Positions 54,412 to 62,879 of a DNA stretch of 64,000 nucleotides are shown here, piece by piece. Every line of letters begins with the position of its first letter. The stretch's first letter is position 1. The DNA comes from Planctomycetaceae bacterium (lineage in GTDB: Bacteria > Planctomycetota > Planctomycetia > Planctomycetales > Planctomycetaceae), in contig WFTL01000179.1 of assembly GCA_015485495.1 (NCBI GenBank), positions 1 through 64,000 on the forward strand, read 5' to 3'. The translations under genes were made by a program, and so were the position numbers. The notes under the pieces were generated by a model, which worked only from the letters and a program-made list of their open reading frames with translations, ran no database searches and had not been told where the DNA came from.

Positions 54412-55869
54412 ATGTCGCTGATCGAAACCGTCTGGTCGCCCGAACAGTTTCAGGAACTGGCCGATCTCTGGAAAGACATCCTGACGGAACACCTGCGCTG
54501 TGTTCAGGACCGGCGCGGCCCCGTGCTGCACTGGTCGGATCCGCAGGAACTGACCCGGGCCGCCGCGGCAGCACTCCGCCCTGACAAAGCCGCCGGTTCT
54601 CTGACAGACCGCTTCCGCGACCTGATCACCACAATGCTGCAGTCCGGGCAGAACCTGCAGCATCCACGTTACGTCGGACATCAGGTGCCCGCCGCGGTTC
54701 CTCCCGCAGCGCTGTTCGATGCCGTCGGATCCGTCACCAACCAGGTGATGGCCATTTATGAAATGGGACCGTGGGCGACCGCCGTGGAAGGCGCTCTGAT
54801 CGAACGGCTGTGCGAAAACATCGGCTGGTCGACCGAACAGGCCGGCGGTCTGCTGACCAGCGGCGGCTCTCTGGCCAACCTGACCGCCCTGCTCACAGCC
54901 CGCAACGTGCGGCTGCCGGATGTCTGGGAACGCGGCGTCCCGGATTCTGCCGTTCTGGTCTGCCACGCGGACGCTCATTATTCGGTTTCCCGGGCGGCCG
55001 GAGTTCTCGGACTGGGAACCGGCCAGGTGGTACGCGTCGCCCTGGATGACCGCCGTCGAATGGATCCGCAGCATCTGGACAGAACGCTGCAGCATCTGCA
55101 CGAAGACGGCCGTTCTGTCATCGCAGTCTGTGCCTGTGCCTGCGCCACCCCCATCGGCGCCTTCGATGACCTGCATGCAGTCGCCGATGTCTGCCGGCAG
55201 CACGGTGTCTGGCTGCATGTGGACGCAGCGCACGGCGGCAGCGCCCTGATGAGTCGACAGCACCGATGGCGGCTTCAGGGCATCGACCGGGCCGACAGCG
55301 TGGTCTGGGACGCCCACAAAATGCTGTTCGTGCCGGCACTGTGTGCGGCCGTCCTGTATCGGGACCGCAGTCGCCGTCTGGAAACATTCCACCAGGACGC
55401 TCCCTACCTGTTCGATCCGTCGAATCCCGGTCTGGCCGAATACGACAGCGGCGTGGCCACCGTCGAATGCACCAAACGGGCTCTGGGCTTCGGTCTGTGG
55501 GGAATCTGGTCTCTGTTCGGCGACGAACTGTTCGAACAGATGGTCGACCGGACGTTCGAACGGGCCCGTCAGCTCTGGGAACGCCTGCGGAACGCTCCGG
55601 ATTTCGAACCGCTGCACGAACCGGAGTGCAACATCGTGGCCTTCCGTTATCGACCGGCCGGATGCACGGAACCACAACAGATCGACCGGCTGCAGTACCG
55701 CCTGCGAACGTCTCTGATTCGGTCCGGGGAGTTCTACATCGTCCAGGCCGTTCTGGACGACCGACCGGTTCTGCGCGCCTGTGTCATGAATCCTCTGACA
55801 GCCCCGAACGACCTGGACGCTCTGCTGGATGCCGTGCGCCACCATGCGGCCGCGGTCGCAGACACCTGA
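54412..55869 (+). CDS. PLP-dependent group II decarboxylase
   Basis: 485 residues. The AAT-I fold pattern is clear: HPRYVGHQVPAAVPPAAL, LLTSGGSLANLTAL (phosphate loop), VWLHVDAAHGGSAL (Asp for pyridine N), and the Schiff-base Lys in VVWDAHKMLFVP. This group includes glutamate, tyrosine, diaminobutyrate and aromatic-amino-acid decarboxylases, and substrate cannot be chosen. It is transcribed alone, divergent from the kinase pair. Confidence 0.87.
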   Translation: MSLIETVWSPEQFQELADLWKDILTEHLRCVQDRRGPVLHWSDPQELTRAAAAALRPDKAAGSLTDRFRDLITTMLQSGQNLQHPRYVGHQVPAAVPPAALFDAVGSVTNQVMAIYEMGPWATAVEGALIERLCENIGWSTEQAGGLLTSGGSLANLTALLTARNVRLPDVWERGVPDSAVLVCHADAHYSVSRAAGVLGLGTGQVVRVALDDRRRMDPQHLDRTLQHLHEDGRSVIAVCACACATPIGAFDDLHAVADVCRQHGVWLHVDAAHGGSALMSRQHRWRLQGIDRADSVVWDAHKMLFVPALCAAVLYRDRSRRLETFHQDAPYLFDPSNPGLAEYDSGVATVECTKRALGFGLWGIWSLFGDELFEQMVDRTFERARQLWERLRNAPDFEPLHEPECNIVAFRYRPAGCTEPQQIDRLQYRLRTSLIRSGEFYIVQAVLDDRPVLRACVMNPLTAPNDLDALLDAVRHHAAAVADT

Positions 55870-55973
55870 CGCGGTGAGGCTGCATCGCGGTTCCATCACC
55901 GCAGTCGGCCAGGCGGTATCAGCGGACCGCCAGAACGCTTCGTCTGCCCGACCGGCCGGCGGCCGCGCGCCGT

Positions 55974-57200
55974 TCAGGGGATGTCCGGCGGATACAGAAC
56001 CACACAATCGTCCTGCACATCCACGCGCACCGGAAGTCCGGAAAAGATCTGTGGAAAGAACTGATCGCCGGGAACGTCGTGCAGATCGACCTGAACCGTC
56101 TGGTCCAGAACATCTTCCAGATCGACTTCGCAGCGCACAGTCACACCGGATGCGGCCAGCCGTTCCAGAAGCTGTCGACAGGTGACACCGCGGCGCGTGA
56201 CCAGGGTCCAGGTCTGCGTGCGCAGAGATTCCGCCGGGGCACCCGAACGAGATTCCTGTCCGGTCAGCAGCCGTTCGATCTGCTCGTGCTGTTCGACGGT
56301 CGCCACGACATGGAAGGAACGGCCGGTCCAGTCGAACTGCAGAGACGGCCAGCGGGCTGCGAGAGTTTTCTCGATGGCCTGCTGCCGCGATTCCGGAACC
56401 CGATGACGCCGCCGGATGCCGATTCGATCCGGCAGCGGACGGATGCGCAGCGCATCCGGTTCCGATCCAGGTTCCATCATCAGATCGAACTGAAACAGCA
56501 GCATCGCCAGGGCATCCCGGACAGGCATTTTCGGCAGCCGACCGGCATGCCACAGATCGTGCGGAATCCGTTCCGCATCCGACAGATTCAGATTCAGCGA
56601 TGCGGCCGTGCGGCGAATGATGTCTGCGGGATGAGACAGATCGGGCCAGATGACAGACCGCATCTTCTGCAGGCGGCGGGCGGTTTTCTGAAATTCCTTT
56701 CCGGACTGCTGCCGAAACATCCGGCGGGTGATCTCCAGAACGGTTCGCAGCCGGCCGGCGTGAGGCGCCGGCCCCACATAGACGAACCGTTCGGTCACGG
56801 AAATATCCGCACCGGCAGAAGCGGACACCACGCGACGGATCAGTTCGTCCGTCGGCAGCAGCGCGGTAGTCAGACGGACCGGAGCGGACGGATCCACCCG
56901 CCGGTCCCGCACGAAGCACAGCCCTGCGCGTGCCGCCAGATCATCCAGAACTTCCTGCAGCGGCCGGGCCGTCACACTGACCGAACGCGGCCGGGACAGT
57001 TCTTCCTGCAGGCGGTTTCCCGTCAGACAGTCATCGGCCGATCCGGACGGCAGTCCGGCCAGGCAGCCCCACAGCACGGCGGCCGCGGCCGCCCCGTTCC
57101 GGAAACAGCCTGCCGAAAAAAGCCTCCGGAACAGACAACCGAACCGATCTTCAGCGAACGCCGCGGTGTCCGCGGTTTTGGTACGGACACGAGTGTTCAT
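55974..57200 (-). CDS. Secreted protein with STN/secretin-type N-domains
   Basis: 408 residues. After a hydrophobic Ala-rich segment (about 30-50), an STN-like domain follows (LQEVLDDLAARAGLCFVRDRRV...RLTTALLPTDELIRRVVSASAGADISVTERFVYV). A second, similar fold appears later with PVRDALAMLLFQFDLMMEP. These fold types normally sit at the N-terminus of secretins or TonB receptors, but no barrel follows here. The ATG at 57200 is one of two choices (the other is 57236), and neither has a clear ribosome-binding site. It is divergent from the Hsp70 gene. Confidence 0.65.
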   Translation of the reverse strand: MNTRVRTKTADTAAFAEDRFGCLFRRLFSAGCFRNGAAAAAVLWGCLAGLPSGSADDCLTGNRLQEELSRPRSVSVTARPLQEVLDDLAARAGLCFVRDRRVDPSAPVRLTTALLPTDELIRRVVSASAGADISVTERFVYVGPAPHAGRLRTVLEITRRMFRQQSGKEFQKTARRLQKMRSVIWPDLSHPADIIRRTAASLNLNLSDAERIPHDLWHAGRLPKMPVRDALAMLLFQFDLMMEPGSEPDALRIRPLPDRIGIRRRHRVPESRQQAIEKTLAARWPSLQFDWTGRSFHVVATVEQHEQIERLLTGQESRSGAPAESLRTQTWTLVTRRGVTCRQLLERLAASGVTVRCEVDLEDVLDQTVQVDLHDVPGDQFFPQIFSGLPVRVDVQDDCVVLYPPDIP

Positions 57201-57323
57201 TCCGCGTAGATTCAGAGAAAGGCAGGCGAACGTCATCCGTCGCATCAGTCGATGACAGTCCTTATTATTCTCCGTGGCCGGCACAGCAGCAACCCGACAG
57301 ACGTTCTTCGCGAGTGACGCACC

Positions 57324-59186
57324 ATGTCCCATACGGATGCAGTCGGCATCGACCTGGGAACCACGTATTCCTGCATCGCCCGTCTGGACCGGCACGGGCA
57401 GCCGGTCTCCATCCCGAACCAGGAAGGTGAACTGTCGACGCCGTCGGTCGTATTCGTCGACGGAAACGACATTGTCGTGGGCACCGAAGCACTGCGCAAC
57501 GCCATCGCTCATCCGGACCGGGTCATCCAGAACGCCAAACGGTTCATGGGCGACCGGCAGAAACGATGGAGCATCGGGGACAGGGTTCTTACACCGCGGA
57601 CCGTCGCCGCACACATCATCCGCCGCCTGCTGGATGCGGCCGAACAGGAATCCGGCCCGATTTCGCAGGCCGTGATCACGGTGCCGGCCCCATTCAGCGA
57701 TGCGGAACGGCATGCCACGATCCAGGCCGGACACGATGCCGGTCTGCAGAAAGTGGAGATCATCAATGAACCGGTGGCGGCCGCCTTATGCCACGTACTC
57801 GGCAGCGAAGGACTGGGATTCACGGAACTGGCCATTGATCAGCAGCTTCTGATATTCGATCTGGGCGGAGGCACCCTGGACCTGGCTGTTGTGCACTATG
57901 CGAGCGACGAAGTGCGGGTCGTGGCATCGGACGGCGATCTGGAACTGGGCGGCATCGACTGGACCCGCGTTCTGGCAAACATGGCGGCGGAACGTTTTCT
58001 GGAGGACATTCGGGACGATCCCCGCCGCGATCCGGAAAGCCATCAGGCGCTGTTTCTGGAAGCGGAACAGGCCAAGCGCAGTCTGTCTGTTCGCCCGCGG
58101 GCAGTCGTCACGGTTCAGCACGGCGGACACCGCCGGGCCTGTCAGATCTCACGGGACGAATTCCAGGACCGCTGTCAGCCGCTGCTGAATCGCTGTGAAA
58201 TCATCACGCGGCGGATTCTGAAAAAACATCGGTTCGGCTGGGCGCACATCGATGCGGTGCTGGTGACCGGCGGCGCGTCCCGGATGCCCATGGTGCGGGA
58301 ACGTCTTCAGGAAATCAGCGGCCGCACACTGAATACGACTCTGTCGCCCGATCAGTCGATCGCCCACGGAGCCGCCTACTATGCGGGAATGCTGCTGTCG
58401 AACAGTCAGTCCGTGCGGACCGTTTTCGATTCCCGAACATCGAAACGCCTGTCGAAGATGCGACAGCGGCCGGTGAATTCCCGATCCCTGGGCATCATGG
58501 TGCGCGATGACCGGACCGGCAGGCGCATACCCTACTATCTCATTCCCGCCAACACGCCGCTGCCGGTTTCCAGAACACACACCTTCGGCACGGTGGTCGA
58601 TCATCAGACGTCTGTGCGCGTCCGTGTCGTGGAAAGCGGCACCGGCCCCGATAAACCGATCACCGAACTGGGCGACTGCCGCGTCACGGGACTGCCGCCC
58701 GGACTGCCGGAAGGCAGTCGGGTTGATGTCACCATCAGCTACGACACTCAGGCCCGCGTTCATGTGGCGGCCCGGGAACTGACAACGAACCGCAGCGCCG
58801 AAGCGGAATTCGTCCGTCTGGAAAACTTCGTACCGCCGCCCGGCCGGTCCATGCCCATGCTGCCGATCGCCGGCGACGCTCAAAGGGCCCCGGCAGGAAA
58901 GACGTCGGACCGGAAGGACGATCAGCGATCGCCGGATGCGGCGGACGAATCCGTTCAGCAGTCGCTGGAAACTCTTGCCGGCCTGTCGCAGGCGGACGAA
59001 CCACCGTCTCCGGATGCCTCAGAAGAAGCCGTGCTGCTCCGATGCACCGCCTGCGGCCGTCCGCTCAACATCGACGGCGAATGCGATGTGTGCCTCACAG
59101 ATTCTCAGGCTCTGAGAAAACTGGTGGAATCGGCCGACGACGAACCGACCGCCGACAACGATCCGCCGGGATGTGTTTCCGAATGA
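57324..59186 (+). CDS. Hsp70/DnaK-like protein with C-terminal zinc ribbon
   Basis: 620 residues. The actin-like ATPase has GIDLGTTYSCIA, NAKRFMGD, INEPVAAAL, IFDLGGGTLDLAV and VLVTGGASRMP. A shortened substrate-binding beta domain follows (about 390-510). The alpha-helical lid is replaced by a polar linker and a zinc ribbon with Cys at 574, 577, 587 and 590. The chaperone ATPase is probably functional. The new tail suggests a different client or location than DnaK. No grpE or dnaJ is adjacent. Confidence 0.88.
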   Translation: MSHTDAVGIDLGTTYSCIARLDRHGQPVSIPNQEGELSTPSVVFVDGNDIVVGTEALRNAIAHPDRVIQNAKRFMGDRQKRWSIGDRVLTPRTVAAHIIRRLLDAAEQESGPISQAVITVPAPFSDAERHATIQAGHDAGLQKVEIINEPVAAALCHVLGSEGLGFTELAIDQQLLIFDLGGGTLDLAVVHYASDEVRVVASDGDLELGGIDWTRVLANMAAERFLEDIRDDPRRDPESHQALFLEAEQAKRSLSVRPRAVVTVQHGGHRRACQISRDEFQDRCQPLLNRCEIITRRILKKHRFGWAHIDAVLVTGGASRMPMVRERLQEISGRTLNTTLSPDQSIAHGAAYYAGMLLSNSQSVRTVFDSRTSKRLSKMRQRPVNSRSLGIMVRDDRTGRRIPYYLIPANTPLPVSRTHTFGTVVDHQTSVRVRVVESGTGPDKPITELGDCRVTGLPPGLPEGSRVDVTISYDTQARVHVAARELTTNRSAEAEFVRLENFVPPPGRSMPMLPIAGDAQRAPAGKTSDRKDDQRSPDAADESVQQSLETLAGLSQADEPPSPDASEEAVLLRCTACGRPLNIDGECDVCLTDSQALRKLVESADDEPTADNDPPGCVSE

Positions 59187-59228
59187 GCATCGTGCGCCCG
59201 ACTCTTTCAGAACAAAGGACTCCGTACC

Positions 59229-59735
59229 GTGTCGGAACGCATTGAGCTGGCGGTTTATGACAGTCCGGTCGGCCCACTGGGTCTGCGGTCCGACGGCCAG
59301 GCACTCCGGGAAATCCTGCTGCCGTGCCGCATGCAGTCCCTGCCGGCCGGAACGATCCCCCTGTTTTCCGATCGGATCACCGACCAGGCCTGTGAAGAAC
59401 TGGCCGCCTGGTTCGCCGGACAGCGGCGTTCCTTCGGCATTCCCCTGAATCCCGTCTCCGGAACCGCCTTTCAGCGCCGCGTGTGGCAGGAAATGCGGCG
59501 GATTCCGTGGGGAACGACCATCAGTTATGCCGAACTGGCCCGACGCATCGGACGGCCCGCGGCGGCCCGGGCCGTGGGGGCCGCCAGCGGCCGCAATCCT
59601 CTTCCCATTGTGATTCCCTGCCACCGCGTGATCGGATCCGACGGGTCGCTCACAGGTTACGGCGGCGGCCTGGCTCTGAAACGGCTGCTGCTGGAACAGG
59701 AAGGCAGCCTGGAAACTCAGACGACAGCCAGTTGA
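59229..59735 (+). CDS. ogt: Methylated-DNA-protein-cysteine methyltransferase
   Basis: 168 residues. The active site is [10 protein letters not shown], the universal PCHR motif, with [24 protein letters not shown] as the helix-turn-helix and [14 protein letters not shown] as the Arg finger/asparagine hinge. The enzyme repairs O6-methylguanine by suicide transfer to the Cys. The GTG start at 59229 is preceded by a weak site. It follows the Hsp70 gene by 42 bases. Confidence 0.93.
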   Translation: MSERIELAVYDSPVGPLGLRSDGQALREILLPCRMQSLPAGTIPLFSDRITDQACEELAAWFAGQRRSFGIPLNPVSGTAFQRRVWQEMRRIPWGTTISYAELARRIGRPAAARAVGAASGRNPLPIVIPCHRVIGSDGSLTGYGGGLALKRLLLEQEGSLETQTTAS

Positions 59736-59885
59736 AAGTCCCGGCCGGGCGCCGTAAAAGCCATGCACCGCCCATCGGATCACCGGCAGCCGGTGTGCGG
59801 ACAATCGATTCGCATCGCGGTGAACACGCCGCCGTCAGAACCTGCCGCCCTGTCCGAATGCTCCCCTGAACAGGAGATACCGACC

Positions 59886-60647
59886 ATGCACTGGCCCGCA
59901 GATCGGAACACGATTCGGGACTCCTACGATGCCGACGGTTTCGTGATTCTGAAACAGTTTCTGTCGCCGGACGCGCTGGCCCAGGTGAACCAGGCGCTGC
60001 AGACCTATATTGAACAGAAGGTGCCCTTGCTTCCGCCCATGGACGTGTTCTGCGAAGACCGGCCGACGCGGCAGCAGATCCGCATGCTGCCCCGGATGAA
60101 CGAACACGACGACTTTTTCGACGGCCTGTTTCGGTCCGGCCCGCTGCGCGACCTGGCCGCTCATCTGCTGGGAACGGACGCCGTTCCGAAAGACGTCGCT
60201 TACTTCAACAAGCTGCCCCGGATCGGTGAAGCCACGCCGCCGCATCAGGACGGCTGGTACTTCCATCTGGATCCCTGTGAAGCGGTCACGCTGTGGCTGT
60301 CCCTGGATCACGTGGACGAAGAAAACGCCTGTGTGCGCTATCTGCCAGGTTCTCACCGAAGCGGAATGCGGCCCCATGAACGATCCCGCGTTCTGGGGTT
60401 CAGTCAGCACATCACCGACTACAGCGAACAGGAACGCTCTCGCGAAGTGCCGGCCTGTGTGGCGCCCGGTGATCTCATTGCCCATGATGCGCTGGTCGTT
60501 CACCGCACCGATGCCAATCGATCGACCCGAACACGGCGGGCTGTCGGGTTCGTCTACTTTTCCACGCGCGCAGCCGTCGATGAATCCGCCCGGGATCGCT
60601 ACCAGCAGCAACTGGCCCAGGAACTGGCCGCAGAAGGAAAAGTCTGA
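59886..60647 (+). CDS. Phytanoyl-CoA dioxygenase-family protein
   Basis: 253 residues. The double-stranded beta-helix Fe(II)/2-oxoglutarate site is visible as HQDGW (H-x-D) and, distally, AHDALVVHRTDANRSTRTRRAV, which offers the second His and the Arg for 2-oxoglutarate. N-terminal helices carry DADGFVILKQFLSPDAL, typical of PhyH. The ATG follows AGGAG. It hydroxylates an unknown small molecule. It may belong with the following D-threonine-aldolase-like, SDR and aminotransferase genes. Confidence 0.87.
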   Translation: MHWPADRNTIRDSYDADGFVILKQFLSPDALAQVNQALQTYIEQKVPLLPPMDVFCEDRPTRQQIRMLPRMNEHDDFFDGLFRSGPLRDLAAHLLGTDAVPKDVAYFNKLPRIGEATPPHQDGWYFHLDPCEAVTLWLSLDHVDEENACVRYLPGSHRSGMRPHERSRVLGFSQHITDYSEQERSREVPACVAPGDLIAHDALVVHRTDANRSTRTRRAVGFVYFSTRAAVDESARDRYQQQLAQELAAEGKV

Positions 60648-60743
60648 CGCTTCCTGGCACCAGACAGCGCCGAAACCACCGGACGGGCACAGTCAGCACC
60701 GATACGGCACCGACTGGAACGGACATTACGGATTCCTGACAGC

Positions 60744-61835
60744 ATGAACGACCGTCTGCCGGCCATCGGCTGCACCCCATCGGATATCTGCACCCCCTTC
60801 CTGCTGCTCGATCTGGACCGCTTCGAAGCGAACATCCGGACCATGGCGGCCGCCTGCGCAGACCGCGGCGTGCAGTGGCGTCCGCATTCCAAGTGCCACA
60901 AGTCTCCCGTCATCGCCCGCAGGCTGCTGAACGCCGGAGCCTCCGGAATCACGTGCGCCACGCTGCGGGAAGCGGAAATCATGGCCGATGCCGGCATCCG
61001 AAATCTGCTCATCGCCAACATGATCGCCGGACCGGCCAAAGTGGCTCGCCTGATCCCGCTGGCCGCCCGCAGCGATCTGATCGTGTGCGTCGATCACCCG
61101 GATCAGGCCAGGCCGCTGTCTGCCGCACTGGCTGCAGCCGGTGCGTCCGTGCGGGTGCTCGTGGAAATCGAAATCGGCATGAACCGCGTGGGCATCGTTC
61201 CTGATGAAAACGCCGTCCGCCTGGCCCGTCTGGTGCATGATCTGCCCGGTCTGGAACTGGCGGGCCTGATGGCCTACGAAGGGCACCTGCTGACCGTTCC
61301 GGATGCCGACCGAAAAAAATGCGAGATCACTGCGGCTCTCGACAGGGTCCTGAAGCTGAAATCCCGCCTGCTGGATGCCGGCCTGCCCTGCCCGGTGGTT
61401 TCCTGCGGAGGCACAGGGTCGTACCCGATCACGCTGCAGCAGCCGGGGATCACGGAAATCCAGGCCGGGGGAGCCATCTTCATGGACGCGTTCTATGAAC
61501 AGGCCTGCCACATCGATTCCCTGCAGCACGCTCTGACCCTGCAGACCACCGTGGTCAGTCTGCCGACCGGTGACCGAGCCATCATCGACGCCGGACACAA
61601 ATCCATGAACATCACCATCCACATGCCGTACGTGCGCGACCGGCCGGATCTGTCGGTTGCCTGGCTGTCCGCCGAACACGGTGCTCTGACACGCACTCAG
61701 GATGCGGACGGCCTGTTCATCGGTCAGCGTCTGGAACTCATTCCCGGCTACGGAGACCTGACGAATGTCCTGCATCCGTGCTTTTACGGATTCCGAAACG
61801 GCCGGCTGGAAGAGATCATTCCGATTGTGAGATGA
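60744..61835 (+). CDS. D-threonine aldolase-like PLP enzyme (alanine racemase fold)
   Basis: 363 residues. The PLP Lys lies in WRPHSKCHKSP (R-P-H-x-K-x-H-K pattern of D-threonine aldolase/D-serine dehydratase relatives). A barrel follows and a metal-site region near the C-terminus has EHGALTR and PGYGDLTNVLHP. In the family, the last motif usually has His and Cys metal ligands in a PNHxCxT form. Here the Cys is replaced by Gly-Asp, so metal binding may differ. It acts on D-amino or hydroxy-amino acids. Substrate is unknown. Confidence 0.8.
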   Translation: MNDRLPAIGCTPSDICTPFLLLDLDRFEANIRTMAAACADRGVQWRPHSKCHKSPVIARRLLNAGASGITCATLREAEIMADAGIRNLLIANMIAGPAKVARLIPLAARSDLIVCVDHPDQARPLSAALAAAGASVRVLVEIEIGMNRVGIVPDENAVRLARLVHDLPGLELAGLMAYEGHLLTVPDADRKKCEITAALDRVLKLKSRLLDAGLPCPVVSCGGTGSYPITLQQPGITEIQAGGAIFMDAFYEQACHIDSLQHALTLQTTVVSLPTGDRAIIDAGHKSMNITIHMPYVRDRPDLSVAWLSAEHGALTRTQDADGLFIGQRLELIPGYGDLTNVLHPCFYGFRNGRLEEIIPIVR

Positions 61836-62018
61836 CACCCCACCTTCCACTCAGAATCCCTTCCCCTCAGAATCAAGCGGGCCGTTGCCCGAACAATGGT
61901 CTTCGAAGCCGCAGGGCCCCCGAGAATACCGGACCGTCTGTCGTTTCGACCCGAGACCTTTTCACCGCCTGGGACCGGGCGTCTGTTGCGGCGGCCGGTC
62001 CGAATCTGAGCAGCACTC

Positions 62019-62816
62019 ATGACGGAACGCACTGTTTCTGAACTGTTCGACCTGACCGGAAAAACGGCTCTGGTGACCGGCGGAACCGGATATCTGGGCA
62101 GCGCTTTGAGCCGGGCGCTGGCGGAAGCCGGAGCCTGTGTGGTGATTTCCAGCCGGGATGCCGACAGGGCCCGGCAGGCAGCCGCTGCCCTGCCGCCAGC
62201 CCCGACAGGGCCGCATCACGGCGTCTGCCTGGATCAGATGGATGCCGAATCGATTCGTTCCGGTTTCGCGGAAGCCGTGGAAGCCGCCGGTTCGCTCGAC
62301 ATCCTGGTGAACAACGGTCTGGCCGCCACAGCGAACGACCTGACAACCGTTTCCTTCGAAGAATTCGCCCGGCATCAGGCGAACAACGCGGGTTATTTCG
62401 AACTGGCGCGTCTTCTGCGAAACCATGTGGTGGAACGCGGCGTGTCCGGCAGCGTGATCAACATCGGATCGATGTACGGACAGGTGGCATCGTACCCGGA
62501 TGCTTACGAAGGAATCTGTCCGGCCAGTCCCGTGGCCTACCATGCACTCAAAGGCGGCACGATTCACATGACACGGCACCTGGCGGTGTACTGGGCCCGG
62601 GACGGCGTGCGGGTGAACTGTCTGAGTCCGGGGCCGTTTCCCAATCCACAGTCGGCTCCCGCCGCCCTCATCGAACGGCTCAGCCGACACTCACCTGTCG
62701 GCCGTCCCGGATATCCGGAAGAACTCAAAGGAGCCATCGTGTTTCTGGCCAGTGATGCTTCCGCCTACGTGACCGGCCAGAATCTCACCGTGGACGGCGG
62801 CTGGACGGCCTGGTAA
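62019..62816 (+). CDS. Short-chain dehydrogenase/reductase
   Basis: 265 residues. The cofactor loop is VTGGTGYLGSAL (TGxxxGxG), LVNNGLA is the NNAG-like strand, Ser is in INIGSMYG, and the catalytic YxxxK is AYHALK. VRVNCLSPGPF and VTGQNLTVDGGWTAW complete the classical SDR pattern. SDRs of this shape reduce keto groups of sugars or acids. It may work on the same pathway as its neighbours. Confidence 0.9.
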   Translation: MTERTVSELFDLTGKTALVTGGTGYLGSALSRALAEAGACVVISSRDADRARQAAAALPPAPTGPHHGVCLDQMDAESIRSGFAEAVEAAGSLDILVNNGLAATANDLTTVSFEEFARHQANNAGYFELARLLRNHVVERGVSGSVINIGSMYGQVASYPDAYEGICPASPVAYHALKGGTIHMTRHLAVYWARDGVRVNCLSPGPFPNPQSAPAALIERLSRHSPVGRPGYPEELKGAIVFLASDASAYVTGQNLTVDGGWTAW

Positions 62817-62879
62817 GCCGTCTTCAGCGGCGCCGACAGTCTGTCTGCCACCCCGGTTCCGCAGGCCGGGCCGTGCCAT

